The notes under the pieces are model-generated. The model saw nothing but the letters and a program-made list of their open reading frames with translations. It did no database searches and was not told where the DNA came from. The translations under genes were made by a program, and so were the position numbers. A stretch of DNA of 26,904 bases from CAZSPT01 sp964608895. Lineage in GTDB: Bacteria > Patescibacteriota > Patescibacteriia > 2-01-FULL-39-33. Positions 7,860 through 16,629 of the stretch are shown here, piece after piece; position 1 is the first letter of the stretch; every line of letters starts with the position of its first letter. The DNA is taken from positions 1 to 26,904 of the forward strand of contig CAZSPT010000006.1 of the NCBI GenBank assembly GCA_964608895.1. The letters are read 5' to 3'.

Positions 7860-9026
7860 TTAAAGGAAATTAACGAATAAAGAAGCGATTGCCGCTAAAA
7901 TAAAAGTCCAATGAATCCCGAGAACGGCAACCAAAATCAACAGTCCGACGGCGCAGGCGGCCCGGCCAAGATTTAAAGCCATTTCCCGAATAACCGTAAA
8001 TTCATCAACATAATGGCCGCTGTCGGCCGCTTGTTCGTAAATTAAAGCGTTGAACGGCGTTCTCATCACAATCGCCGCGAAATTGTGATAAATTGAAATA
8101 ATAAAAATTTGGAAACCAGTGGCAACGAAAATTTTTAAAAACCAGCCAAGAGCGTAAAGTCCTGATCCCCAGCGAAGAAGTTTTCTTTTATTGGTTTGGT
8201 CGGTAAAATTTCCGACTATCAATCTTAAAACAATCGTTCCCAAAACAATCAGCGAAGAAACCACTCCGACTTTCAAAAAATCCCCTTCCATAATTTGAAA
8301 AATAAAAATCGGCCAAATAATCGCTCCAACATTATTTTCAACCCCGGTGGCAAAATAAGAACCAACCATCCGCCGGTATTTCCGATTAACCAAAGAGCTC
8401 CAAGTTTTTCGGAAGCTGAAACTAAACTTCTCAAAAGTCGCCCGAACGGTGAAAAGCGGCAAAATTGAAACCGCGATTAAAATCAAAGCGATTAAGAAAA
8501 GAACTTCAAAGCCGTAATTGGAAATTATCCAGCCGGAGACAATCGGAATAAAAACCGCCACAAAACTGGAAATTGAAGTAAGAAAAGCAATAACTCGGCC
8601 GCGATTGTGCTTCTCAGTGAACTGGGCAAAATTGGTGTGATAAGGAACCCAGAAAAGATTCATCCTGATTTCAATGGTGGTAAGCATCAAAGCGACAAAA
8701 ATAATTATCGGATAGCCGAGCGAAAGATAATAAAGACAGCCATAAAACAAAACCTTAAAAGGAATTGAAAGAATCATTGAAGTTTTTTGGCCGAGCCGGG
8801 ACATCACTTTCGCCCCGAAAAAAATAGTCACGGCATAAAGAAAATAAAGCAGGAAATAATAAATCAGCACCAGCTTTAAATTGCCGAATTTTTCCCACAA
8901 AAAAATCGGCATAAACAAGCCAACCAAGCTAGAGCCGATTTGGTCAATAACAATATTGGAATAAAGAGCGGTAATTCCCGGGGAAAGTTTTAGTTTGGAA
9001 TATTTTTTTCTGAACAACTGAATCAT
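7860..9026 (-). CDS. MFS-like multi-pass transporter, first tandem copy
   Basis: 388 aa from the ATG at 9026. An in-frame TTG at 9038 overlaps the femABX stop (TTGA) and would add four residues; I prefer the ATG, which starts 8 nt after that stop. About 12 membrane helices. It shares with the next gene the loop motif FWVPYHTNFAQF and a second-half start IIWPIFIFQIMEGDF, followed by GNFTDQTNKRK, a motif-A-like cytoplasmic loop. These shared positions support a tandem duplication followed by strong divergence. No specific transporter subfamily is recognised and no substrate can be proposed with confidence. Confidence 0.85.
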   Translation of the reverse strand: MIQLFRKKYSKLKLSPGITALYSNIVIDQIGSSLVGLFMPIFLWEKFGNLKLVLIYYFLLYFLYAVTIFFGAKVMSRLGQKTSMILSIPFKVLFYGCLYYLSLGYPIIIFVALMLTTIEIRMNLFWVPYHTNFAQFTEKHNRGRVIAFLTSISSFVAVFIPIVSGWIISNYGFEVLFLIALILIAVSILPLFTVRATFEKFSFSFRKTWSSLVNRKYRRMVGSYFATGVENNVGAIIWPIFIFQIMEGDFLKVGVVSSLIVLGTIVLRLIVGNFTDQTNKRKLLRWGSGLYALGWFLKIFVATGFQIFIISIYHNFAAIVMRTPFNALIYEQAADSGHYVDEFTVIREMALNLGRAACAVGLLILVAVLGIHWTFILAAIASLFVNFL

Positions 9027-9034
9027 TTTAAGAC

Positions 9035-10057
9035 TCAATCAGTTTTAAGCGGACCGCTGAACCGAAAAAATTTCTTAATTATCCGGCCGGCCTTTGCCAA
9101 TTTATAACCATTATAGCAAATTTTCCGGTAAACCTCATCCCAAGCCCCGGAATAAGAGACAAACTCAGTCCGGGGAGCAAAACCTCGCTTAAATCTGGTC
9201 ACTCCCGGCCAGCGTTCGCGGTCAACTCCCCAAAAATCATAATAAACCGCCCCGCGGTTCCGGGCGGACAGAATCGCCCGCCATTGCAGAAGATAAGGAG
9301 CCATCTGGCTCCGTTCAGCATAATCAGAAGCTCCATGAAGGTAAATTCCCCAAGAATTATAAAAAACCATTAAATTAGCGGCAATTACTCGGCCGCCGGA
9401 CTTAGCGATCCAAAGCTCGGCCAAGCCGAACCGGCCGAGAACTTCCAAAAGTCGCCGATAATATTCTCGGGAATGAAAAGCGACTTTTTGGCGGGCGGAC
9501 GTCTGGGAAGCCAGCCGCCAAAAATCCTCAAAATATTCCGAACCGGCGGCAATCGTCAATTGGCGCTTTTCAGCCAGTCTGATGTTATAGCGGGTTTTAG
9601 ACTTCATCGCCTTCAAAAGCTCGTCGGGAGTTTTTTTTAAATCAATAATCAAAGTACTTTTCGGCTGAACTTGGCCGGCAAACCGTTGGCCGGCCGGCGG
9701 TCTTCGCTCAGACTCTTTCCAAGCCGGCTCAATTCTTGAAAAAACCGCCTTCTCTTGAACGGCCAACTGCTTCAAAGCTTTTTGAAATTCCCGAAAGCCG
9801 GCCCAATCTTTGATAATCGGACCGCGAGGGCAATAAAGATAGCCGAGTTTCCCAAAAAGCGGTTGACGGATGACGGTTGCCGCCGCCGTCAGCCGGTCAT
9901 CGGCTTCCAAACCAAGCCGCCAAACCGGCCGGCCGAGGCTTTTTTGAAATTCTCCCCAACTCCAAGACTGAAGCAAGCCGGAATCTTGGGAATATTTTTG
10001 AATAAATTCGTCCCAAACCGGCCGCTGACCGTTAGTTGAATAAAAAACTGTCTTCAT
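9035..10057 (-). CDS. FemABX-family aminoacyltransferase (peptidoglycan cross-bridge type)
   Basis: 340 aa, the length of FemABX proteins, which transfer amino acids from aminoacyl-tRNA to the peptidoglycan stem peptide using two GNAT folds. Typical features are the N-terminal LLQSWSWGEFQKSLG segment, LYCPRGPIIKD, the central STLIIDLKKTPDELLKAMKSK..YNIRLAEK segment before the second GNAT domain, and the C-terminal YYDFWGVDRERWPGVTRFKRGF block. There is no signal peptide, as expected for a cytoplasmic enzyme acting on lipid-linked precursors. It is the first gene of a compact run with two transporters and rsmA, just after the leuS terminator. Family assignment is firm; the amino acid transferred is unknown, and some relatives act on other acceptors. 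Confidence 0.88.
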   Translation of the reverse strand: MKTVFYSTNGQRPVWDEFIQKYSQDSGLLQSWSWGEFQKSLGRPVWRLGLEADDRLTAAATVIRQPLFGKLGYLYCPRGPIIKDWAGFREFQKALKQLAVQEKAVFSRIEPAWKESERRPPAGQRFAGQVQPKSTLIIDLKKTPDELLKAMKSKTRYNIRLAEKRQLTIAAGSEYFEDFWRLASQTSARQKVAFHSREYYRRLLEVLGRFGLAELWIAKSGGRVIAANLMVFYNSWGIYLHGASDYAERSQMAPYLLQWRAILSARNRGAVYYDFWGVDRERWPGVTRFKRGFAPRTEFVSYSGAWDEVYRKICYNGYKLAKAGRIIKKFFRFSGPLKTD

Positions 10058-10063
10058 ATGGTT

Positions 10064-10073
10064 ATTTTATCAA
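10064..10073 (-). promoter_or_regulatory. Possible extended -10 element for femABX
   Basis: TGA-TAAAAT with the hexamer at 10069-10064, directly after the T-run of the leuS terminator. No good -35 is visible. The predicted start would fall on or next to the femABX ATG at 10057, which would make the mRNA leaderless. Confidence 0.3.
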
Positions 10074-10100
10074 AAAAACCGGCCGAAAAAAACCAGCCGG
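10072..10100 (-). terminator. Intrinsic terminator of leuS
   Basis: On the minus strand CCGGCTG (10100-10094) pairs with CGGCCGG (10085-10079), 7 bp with one G-U pair, loop of about 8 nt, followed by seven T (10078-10072). It sits between the leuS stop and the femABX start. Confidence 0.65.
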
Positions 10101-10126
10101 AATCTTCCCGATGAAAATATCTTAAA

Positions 10127-13122
10127 CTAAACGACAAAATTAATCAGCCGGCCGGGAACAAAAATAACTTTTCTTGCCCGGTGGCCGACCAAATACTTGG
10201 AAACATTCTCCAATTTCCGAGCGGCCGCCTCAACTTCTTCCTGACCGGCGGCGGCCGGCCGAATAAGCTTTCCCCGCACTTTTCCGTTGACTTGGATGAC
10301 AAATTCCGCCGACTCTTCTTTAATTTTGTTTTGGTCGTAGTCCGGCCATTTTTCCAAAAAAATACTTTCTTGGTGCCCGGCCCGGCGCCAAAGCTCTTCT
10401 GCCAAATGAGGGGCAAACGGCGCCAGTAGAATCAAAAAAATCTTTTTTAGCTCAACAGTTGCCCGGCCGGACTTAACAAACTCATTAATTAAAATCATCA
10501 AAGCGGAAACCGCGGTATTAAACCTCATATTTTCAATATCTTCCGTAACCTTTTTTATCGTCCGGTGACCGAGATTTTCCAGCCGGGAGTCGCTTTGTCC
10601 GGCGGTTTCAGATTCTGAATTCTGATAAAATTGCCAGACTTTTTCCAAAAACCGCCTGACTCCGACCACTCCTTTCGGGTCCCAGGGAATTGTTTGGTCA
10701 AAAGGGCCGATAAACATTTCATAAACTCGGAAACCGTCGGCTCCGTATTCTTCAACAACTTGGTCGGGATTGACGACATTGCCCCGGGATTTGGACATTT
10801 TTTCTCCGTCGCTTCCAAGAACCATCCCTTGAGAAGTTCGCTTGGCGTAGGGCTCGGCAGTCGGCACTATTCCCAAATCAAACAAAAATTTGTGCCAAAA
10901 CCGGGAGTAAAGAAGATGAAGAGTGGTATGCTCCATTCCTCCGTTATACCAATCAACCGGCAGCCATTTTTCCAATTTTTCCCGCTCAGCCGACGGTCGT
11001 TCTCGGGGTCGCAGTAGCGAATAAAATACCAGGAGCTTCCGGCCCATTGAGGCATAGTATCACTTTCCCGAACCGCCGAACCGCCGCAACGGGGACAGCG
11101 GACTTTCAGCCAGTCAGTTTCTCGGGCTAAAGGCGATTCTCCTTCAGAACCGGCCTGATAATGTTCCAGCTTAGGCAGCTTAAGCGGCAGCTCGGATTCA
11201 GCCAGCGGCTGCCAGCCGCCGGAATCAGCGGCCAAAATCCATTCAAGCAGTTCCGGCTGATTAGGCTCTTGAAAATGACCCTTACCCTTAACCGGCTGAT
11301 AATACCAATTCGGCGGAAAACCTTGATGGCCGGCCGGATTAATATAAGGGTCGTCGTCGGAAAGGGTTAAATTGACGCTTTTAACCAGTTGGTCAACCCG
11401 GCGGTAATCAACCGGGGCTTGTTGAAATTTTTTCAATGAATCTAAATCAGCCTTCGGCCAAATTTTCTTCAGCCGGCGCCAATCCGCTTGAGAGTAGTCG
11501 CCGATTGCCGAAGCGACTAAAAAGAGCCAGCCGATTTTCCGACCGGATTCGGCAATTAAATGAAGAGCGGCCTTTGAACCCAAACTGTGGCCGACAACAA
11601 CATCATCTGGTCCAAGCTTTTCAAAATAAGGAGCAAGCTCCTTAAGCCAACTTTGGAGATCAGGATTGGCGCTGGTGGTCATGGTTGGATTAAAAACCTC
11701 CCAACCTCGGGCCTCCAAACGTTCTTTCAGCCAAAGAAACCAATTTCCTCGGCCGCTCCCCTCAAAACCGTGAATGAATAGGGCTCGGGGCTTTTGGCCG
11801 GCGCACTTCTCGCAATAAACCATTGGAATCGGCTCTCCCCAATAACGCTGACGGGAAAAAACCCAATCCCGAAGTTTGTAATTGATCGCCGGCCGGCCGA
11901 GTTGATTCTCTTCCAACCAAGCAGTCATTTTTTTAATTGCTTCGGCCGGCGAAAGACCATTGAGAAAATCGCTGTTAATCAGTCGGCCGGATTCAATCTC
12001 AGTATAGGCTTGGCGGGAAATATCACCGCCGGCGATCACTTCAATAATTTCCAGGCTGAACTCTTTGGCAAATTCCCAATCCCGCTGGTCATGGGCCGGA
12101 ACCGCCATAATCGCCCCGGTGCCGGCGCCACCGAGCACATAATCGGAAACCCAAATTGGAATCCGCCGACCATTAACCGGATTAACCGCGGCCAGGCCTT
12201 TAAGTTCAATCCCGGTCTTTTCTTTTTCTTCTGTTTCATCCCGGGCGCTTTTTTTCTCAACCACTTTAAGATATTCAGCGACTTCGGAAAAGTTTTTAAT
12301 CTCTTTTTGGGTTTTTTTAATCAAATAATGCTCCGGAGATAAAACAAGATAAGTCGCTCCGAATAAAGTGTCCGGCCGAGTGGTGTAAACAGTGATTTTT
12401 TCCGACCGTCCGGCCAGCGGAAAGTCAACTTCGGTTCCGGCAGTCCGGCCAATCCAATTCTTTTGCTGAAGTTTGATTTTTTCTAAATAATCAACTTGGT
12501 CTAAATCGTCAATCAGCCGGTCGGCGTAGCGGGTAATCCGAAGCATCCACTGGCTTTTATTTTTTTTCACCACTTGGCCGCCGCAGCGCTCGCAACATCC
12601 GCCGACTACTTCTTCATTGGCCAGGCCGACCTTGCAGGAAGTGCAGAAATTAATCGGAATTTCGGTCTTATAGGCCAGGCCGTGCTTAAACAGCTGAAGG
12701 AAAATCCATTGAGTCCAGCGGTAATAACCGGGATCAGTCGTCTTAACCTCCCGGCTCCAATCAAAAGAAAATCCCAGCGACTTGAGCTGGCGCCGGAAAT
12801 TGGCAATATTTTTTTCAACCACCTTTTGAGGATGGGTTTTAACTTTAATCGCGTAATTTTCGGCCGGCAAGCCAAAAGCGTCCCAGCCCATCGGATAAAG
12901 AACATTAAATCCAGCCATTCTTTTTTGACGGGCGACAACATCCAAAGCAGTAAAGCTCCGGGGATGGCCGACATGAAGACCTTTGTTGGAAGGATAAGGA
13001 AATTCCACCAGAAGATAATATTTTGGCCGAGGGTCGTCGTCTTCAGCGGCAAACAGTCGGCGGTCTTCCCAATACTGCTGCCAATGAGACTCAAAATTTT
13101 CAGGTTGATAGGAATCGGCCAT
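10127..13122 (-). CDS. leuS: Leucyl-tRNA synthetase with embedded alpha/beta hydrolase domain; frameshifted in this sequence
   Basis: Charges tRNA-Leu with leucine. In order: class I HVGH motif (residues 50-53), first zinc site CTSC..CERC (160-180), CP1 editing domain with TTRPDTLFGAT (247-257) and GTGAIMAVPAHDQRDWEFA (334-352), a second zinc ribbon split as CEKC (437-440) and CPRC (676-679), then KMSKS, anticodon-binding and C-terminal tRNA-binding parts. The segment 444-632 is a complete serine hydrolase (separate entry). The leucine-specific domain before KMSKS is absent. The frame breaks near 10975-10990: upstream reads RYCDPENDRRLS, and downstream continues in another frame as EKLEKWLPVDWYNGG. 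One extra base in the G or A run there restores a full-length protein of about 998 aa. A sequencing or assembly slip is likeliest, because the rest is intact and leuS is essential; a real frameshift is not excluded. Confidence 0.93.
11227..11793 (-). other. RBBP9/YdeN-type serine hydrolase domain inserted in LeuRS
   Basis: LeuRS residues 444-632. It starts with ALFIHGFEGSGRGNWF, the oxyanion-side strand of the RBBP9/YdeN (Ser_hydrolase) family, followed by an NPDLQSWLKEL segment also typical of that family. The nucleophile elbow is VVVGHSLGSKA with Ser513, the acid lies in LTLSDDDPYINP (Asp589-591), and the histidine is in GKGHFQ (His616). The triad therefore looks complete and the domain probably active. 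The LeuRS sequence resumes at GGWQPLAESELPLKLP, which matches the normal zinc-ribbon continuation, so the insertion boundaries are clean. Confidence 0.9.
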
Positions 13123-13149
13123 AATAAAAAGAAGTCATTAACAACTTTT

Positions 13150-13177
13150 AGCTTAGCATAAAAAAAACTTTTGTCAA
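13150..13177 (-). promoter_or_regulatory. leuS promoter
   Basis: Perfect -35 TTGACA (13177-13172), a 16-nt spacer containing a T8 run, and an extended -10 TGC-TAAGCT (hexamer 13155-13150). The predicted start near 13143 leaves a leader of about 21 nt with no Shine-Dalgarno sequence. Confidence 0.6.
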
Positions 13178-13185
13178 TTAAAAAA

Positions 13186-16032
13186 TTACTCGGCCAAAAG
13201 CTTTTTAAGATAGCGGCCGGTGTAACTTTCAGCGATTTGGCTAACTTCCCGGGGAGTTCCTTGAGCAACGATTTCTCCGCCGGCCCGACCGCCTTCCGGC
13301 CCGAGATCAATTACCCAGTCGGCCGACTTGATAATGTCCAAGTTATGCTCAATCACTAAAACCGAATTTCTCTTGGCGGCTAGCCGGTCAAGAACACCGA
13401 GGAGCTTCTTAATGTCGTCAAAATGAAGCCCGGTCGTTGGCTCGTCCAGAATATAAAGAGTTTTTCCGGTCGCTCGGCGGGAAAGTTCCGAAGCCAGTTT
13501 AATCCGCTGAGCTTCGCCGCCGGAAAGAGTGGTGGCGCTCTGCCCGAGCTTAAGATAACCAAGTCCGACTTCTTCCAAAAGCTTTAATTTTTCAACAATC
13601 CGGGGCTGGTCCTTAAAAAATTCTCTGGCCTGACCGACCGAAAACTCAAGAACTTCGGCAATGTTTTTCTGGCGATAGTGGACTGAAAGGGTTTGCTGAT
13701 TATAGCGCCGGCCGTGGCAATCCTCACACTCAACATAAACATCGGGAAGAAATTGCATCTCAATCTTTACCATTCCCTCGCCGCCGCAAGTTTCGCAGCG
13801 GCCGCCGCCCTTAACATTAAAGCTGAAATGGCCCTGATTAAATCCCCGCATCTTACTTTCCGGCTGATTGGCGTAGAGCTCCCGAATTTCGCTGAAAACC
13901 CCGGTATAAGTAGCTGGATTTGACCGGGGAGTCCGGCCAATCGGCGACTGGTTAATACTGATTACCTTATCTAAATTATCCAAACCAACCAGCTTGTCGT
14001 GCTTGCCGGGAAGCTCTTTTGCCCGATAAAAATGGCGGTTAAGAGTTTTGGCGAGAATTTTCGTCATTAAAGTTGATTTTCCCGAGCCGGAAACTCCGGT
14101 AATGCAAACAAATTTCGCCAATGGTATTTTTAAATCAATGTTTTTAAGATTAAACTCCCGGGCGCCGATAATTTCCAGAAATTTTCCATTGCCGGAATGA
14201 AGCTTTTTCGGCAGAGGAATTTTCTTTCTGCCGGAAAGATACTGACCGGTAATTGACCTTTTTTGAGTAGCCAACTTTTTAACGGTTCCTTGAGCGACGA
14301 CTTCTCCGCCGAGAGCGCCGGCCCCCGGCCCGAGATCAATTAAATAATCGGCTGAACGAATCATCTGCTCGTCGTGCTCAACAACTAAAACCGAATTACC
14401 TTTATCTCTAAGAGTTTTAAGGGTTTTAATCAGCTTGTCGTTGTCCCGGGCGTGCAGGCCGATTGACGGTTCATCTAAAATATAAATGACCGCTTCCAAA
14501 CCGGAACTAATTTGGGTCGCCAGCTGAACCCGCTGGGCTTCGCCACCGGCCAAACTATTCGCTCCCCGACTTAAAGTCAAGTAATTCAACCCGACATTCT
14601 GGAGCAATTCAAGCTTTTTTAGAATTTCCCTGATAATCTGCTTGGAAATTTTCCCCTTGGAAGAACCGGCCGGCCACTCCTTTGCCAGCTCCTGAAAAAA
14701 CTTTTCATTCTGGTCAATATCAAGTCTGGTTAGTTCGGCGATTGACTGGCCCTTGATTTTGACCGCCAAACTTTCCGACTTTAGTCGATCGCCCCGGCAA
14801 ACCGGACAGACAGAAGTCCGCATGTAATCCTTTAGAGTTTTTTGAAGGTATTCCGACTTGGTCGCCTGGTATTTTTCCTCAATGAATTTCAGCAGTCCGG
14901 GAAATCTTTTTTTCTGGCCGTTGATAAAATAAATTTCTTCACCGGTTCCCTGATAAAGGAGATTGAGAATTTTTTCCGGCAGCCGGCCGACCGGAATATC
15001 CAAACTGAAATTATGGCGCTTGGCGATTTCCTTTAATAACCGGAAATTACCGCTTTGAGAAGCAAAATTACGAGACCAAGGCTTAATCGCCCCTTCAGCC
15101 AAAGTGAGTCTCTTGTTGGGAATAATCAATTCAGGGTCAGGCACTAATTTTACTCCCAGCCCCCGGCAGGCCGAACAGGCTCCGAACGGAGAATTAAAAG
15201 AAAAACTCCGAGGCTCAATTTCCTGGAGACTTAAACCGCAATAATGACAGAAGTAATGAAGATTGAAAAATTTATCCTCTTGCTTGTCCGGAAGATAGAC
15301 CGTAACAAAATCATTTCCCAAATCAAGGGCAAAATCAACCGCCCGCTTCAACCGACGATGTCCTTCGGTTTCCGACTGCCGGCCGGCCGGACCCGGGACG
15401 ACAAAACTATCAACCAAAATTTCAATAGTATGAGAAGAATCTTTGCCAAAAGAAAATTCCTTGGCTTCGTCAATACCGCTAAACCGGCCGTCAATTCTGA
15501 CCAACTCGTAATTTGCCCGAGCAATCCTGTTCAGCTGACGCTCAAGACTGCCTTTCTTATTCTTGGTTATCGGAGCAAGAATTTGAACCGGCAGTCCGGC
15601 TGCTTGACTGATTATTTCCTTAACAATTCCTTCAGGCGTCTGCTTGTTGACTTCCCGGCCGCATTCGGGGCAATGAACCGTTCCAACCCGAGCGTAGAGC
15701 AACCGGAGATAGTCGTAAACTTCAGTGACTGTTCCGACGGTTGACCGGGGATTGACGATTCTTGACTGCTGGCTAATCGCAATTGTCGGCGAAAGCCCTT
15801 CAATATTCTCAACATCCGGCTTATCCATTAAATCCAAAAACTGCTTGGCGTAAGAGGAGAGACTTTCGGCGTAGCGCCGCTGGCCTTCGGCGTAAATCGT
15901 ATCAAAGGCCAAAGAAGATTTTCCGCTTCCGGAAAGACCGGTAATCACCACCAGGCGTTTTTTTGGAATTTCCAAACTAACTTCCTTTAGGTTGTTCACC
16001 CTCGCCTTTTTAATGGAAATTTTTTCTTCCAT
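13186..16032 (-). CDS. uvrA: Excinuclease ABC subunit A (UvrA)
   Basis: 948 aa from the ATG at 16032, the normal UvrA length. An open extension to 16140 is rejected because the promoter lies inside it. UvrA is the damage-sensing ATPase of nucleotide excision repair and loads UvrB on damaged DNA. Visible are Walker A GLSGSGKSS (32-40), CPEC and CHYC..CSAC zinc-site cysteines, a first-half ABC signature, Walker B VIYILDEPSIGLH, a second Walker A GVSGSGKST, the conserved insertion zinc finger CETCGGEGMV..CEDCHG, a second signature TLSGGEAQRIKLA and Walker B TLYILDEPTTGLH. The first signature reads SLAGGEAQRVQLA, with Ala in place of the usual Ser. It is a single-gene unit between a terminator upstream and leuS, which has its own promoter. 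Confidence 0.97.
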   Translation of the reverse strand: MEEKISIKKARVNNLKEVSLEIPKKRLVVITGLSGSGKSSLAFDTIYAEGQRRYAESLSSYAKQFLDLMDKPDVENIEGLSPTIAISQQSRIVNPRSTVGTVTEVYDYLRLLYARVGTVHCPECGREVNKQTPEGIVKEIISQAAGLPVQILAPITKNKKGSLERQLNRIARANYELVRIDGRFSGIDEAKEFSFGKDSSHTIEILVDSFVVPGPAGRQSETEGHRRLKRAVDFALDLGNDFVTVYLPDKQEDKFFNLHYFCHYCGLSLQEIEPRSFSFNSPFGACSACRGLGVKLVPDPELIIPNKRLTLAEGAIKPWSRNFASQSGNFRLLKEIAKRHNFSLDIPVGRLPEKILNLLYQGTGEEIYFINGQKKRFPGLLKFIEEKYQATKSEYLQKTLKDYMRTSVCPVCRGDRLKSESLAVKIKGQSIAELTRLDIDQNEKFFQELAKEWPAGSSKGKISKQIIREILKKLELLQNVGLNYLTLSRGANSLAGGEAQRVQLATQISSGLEAVIYILDEPSIGLHARDNDKLIKTLKTLRDKGNSVLVVEHDEQMIRSADYLIDLGPGAGALGGEVVAQGTVKKLATQKRSITGQYLSGRKKIPLPKKLHSGNGKFLEIIGAREFNLKNIDLKIPLAKFVCITGVSGSGKSTLMTKILAKTLNRHFYRAKELPGKHDKLVGLDNLDKVISINQSPIGRTPRSNPATYTGVFSEIRELYANQPESKMRGFNQGHFSFNVKGGGRCETCGGEGMVKIEMQFLPDVYVECEDCHGRRYNQQTLSVHYRQKNIAEVLEFSVGQAREFFKDQPRIVEKLKLLEEVGLGYLKLGQSATTLSGGEAQRIKLASELSRRATGKTLYILDEPTTGLHFDDIKKLLGVLDRLAAKRNSVLVIEHNLDIIKSADWVIDLGPEGGRAGGEIVAQGTPREVSQIAESYTGRYLKKLLAE

Positions 16033-16072
16033 AGCGGCCAAAAATATTTTTTCCTTTAAGAGATTAGAATTT

Positions 16073-16101
16073 ACTATAAACCAAAACTTAAAAATTGTCA
16101 A
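16073..16101 (-). promoter_or_regulatory. uvrA promoter
   Basis: TTGACA (16101-16096), 17-nt spacer, TATAGT (16078-16073). This is a near-consensus sigma70 promoter. The predicted start near 16066 gives a leader of about 34 nt and fixes the uvrA start at 16032. Confidence 0.75.
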
Positions 16102-16132
16102 AACAAAAAAACCAATCCAAAAAACAAAATTT

Positions 16133-16173
16133 AAAAGCAAAGCGCCTTCCGGTAATTCTTCCGGAAGACGCTT
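16133..16173 (-). terminator. Strong terminator of the por operon
   Basis: A 13-bp stem with a single G-U pair (AAGCGTCTTCCGG at 16173-16161, CCGGAAGGCGCTT at 16152-16140 on the minus strand), loop of 8 nt, then TGCTTTT. It lies between the small membrane protein gene and the uvrA promoter. Confidence 0.8.
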
Positions 16174-16200
16174 ATTTCCTTAAAAGCCAAAAACCATTAT

Positions 16201-16584
16201 CTAAGCCAAAGGAACCTTTTTCCGAATTTTGAAAAAATAAATCAAAGTCATCACCATCCAGTAGATATAGGCGACTGCCCCGACAATCCAACCAAGAATT
16301 GGAATAATCATCACTAAACCGGCGGCAGTCGGAATAATCAGCAGATTAACAAACCATTTTTTCTTCGGTTCTCCGGCTCTTTCCAGCTCTCCTCGGTCAA
16401 CCAAACCCCAATGGTAAAGATTAATCAAGTTAATAACAGCCAGTGCCAGCATTATTAAACTGAAAATAACGACAGCCACCATGCCTCCAGCCATTATCTG
16501 AGACGCTCCGCCCGGCAGTTGGCCACCAATCTGATTAGCCTGATAATCGGCAAGCGACGATGCTTGTAGTAATAAAGCAAACAT
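16201..16584 (-). CDS. Small multi-pass membrane protein of unknown function
   Basis: 127 aa with about three to four hydrophobic segments: a weak N-terminal one, MVAVVIFSLIMLALAVINLINLYHW (about 34-58), and two adjacent ones in LLIIPTAAGLVMIIPILGWIVGAVAYIYWMVMTLIYFF (about 81-118). A charged loop DRGELERAGEPKKKW separates them and the C-terminus is basic (KIRKKVPLA). No cysteines, no enzyme motif; I do not recognise the family. It is the last gene of the por operon, 45 nt after porB, and is followed by a strong terminator. Its Shine-Dalgarno sequence is the best in the window, which suggests high expression. A structural membrane role is more likely than an enzymatic one, but this is a guess. 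Confidence 0.8.
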   Translation of the reverse strand: MFALLLQASSLADYQANQIGGQLPGGASQIMAGGMVAVVIFSLIMLALAVINLINLYHWGLVDRGELERAGEPKKKWFVNLLIIPTAAGLVMIIPILGWIVGAVAYIYWMVMTLIYFFKIRKKVPLA

Positions 16585-16590
16585 AATTTA

Positions 16591-16600
16591 TCACCTCCCT
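16591..16600 (-). promoter_or_regulatory. Near-perfect Shine-Dalgarno site
   Basis: AGGGAGGTGA, 6 nt before the ATG at 16584. It contains GGAGGTGA, an exact complement of the usual 16S rRNA 3' end. It shows that the organism uses canonical anti-SD pairing although most genes here lack it. Confidence 0.85.
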
Positions 16601-16629
16601 TCTTAATTGATTATTTTTATTAATTATTT

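Noticed and set aside
10977..10984. Programmed -1 frameshift signal in leuS
   Set aside because: The G/A run is not in the register needed for a slippery heptamer and no strong downstream structure was seen; an indel explains it more simply.
12036..12342. Overlapping frames on both strands within leuS
   Set aside because: They lie inside the LeuRS editing domain, whose motifs are conserved in the main frame; they are composition shadows.
16033..16140. N-terminal extension of UvrA by 36 hydrophobic residues
   Set aside because: The extension contains the near-consensus uvrA promoter and does not match UvrA, which begins at MEEKISIKKARVNNLKE.
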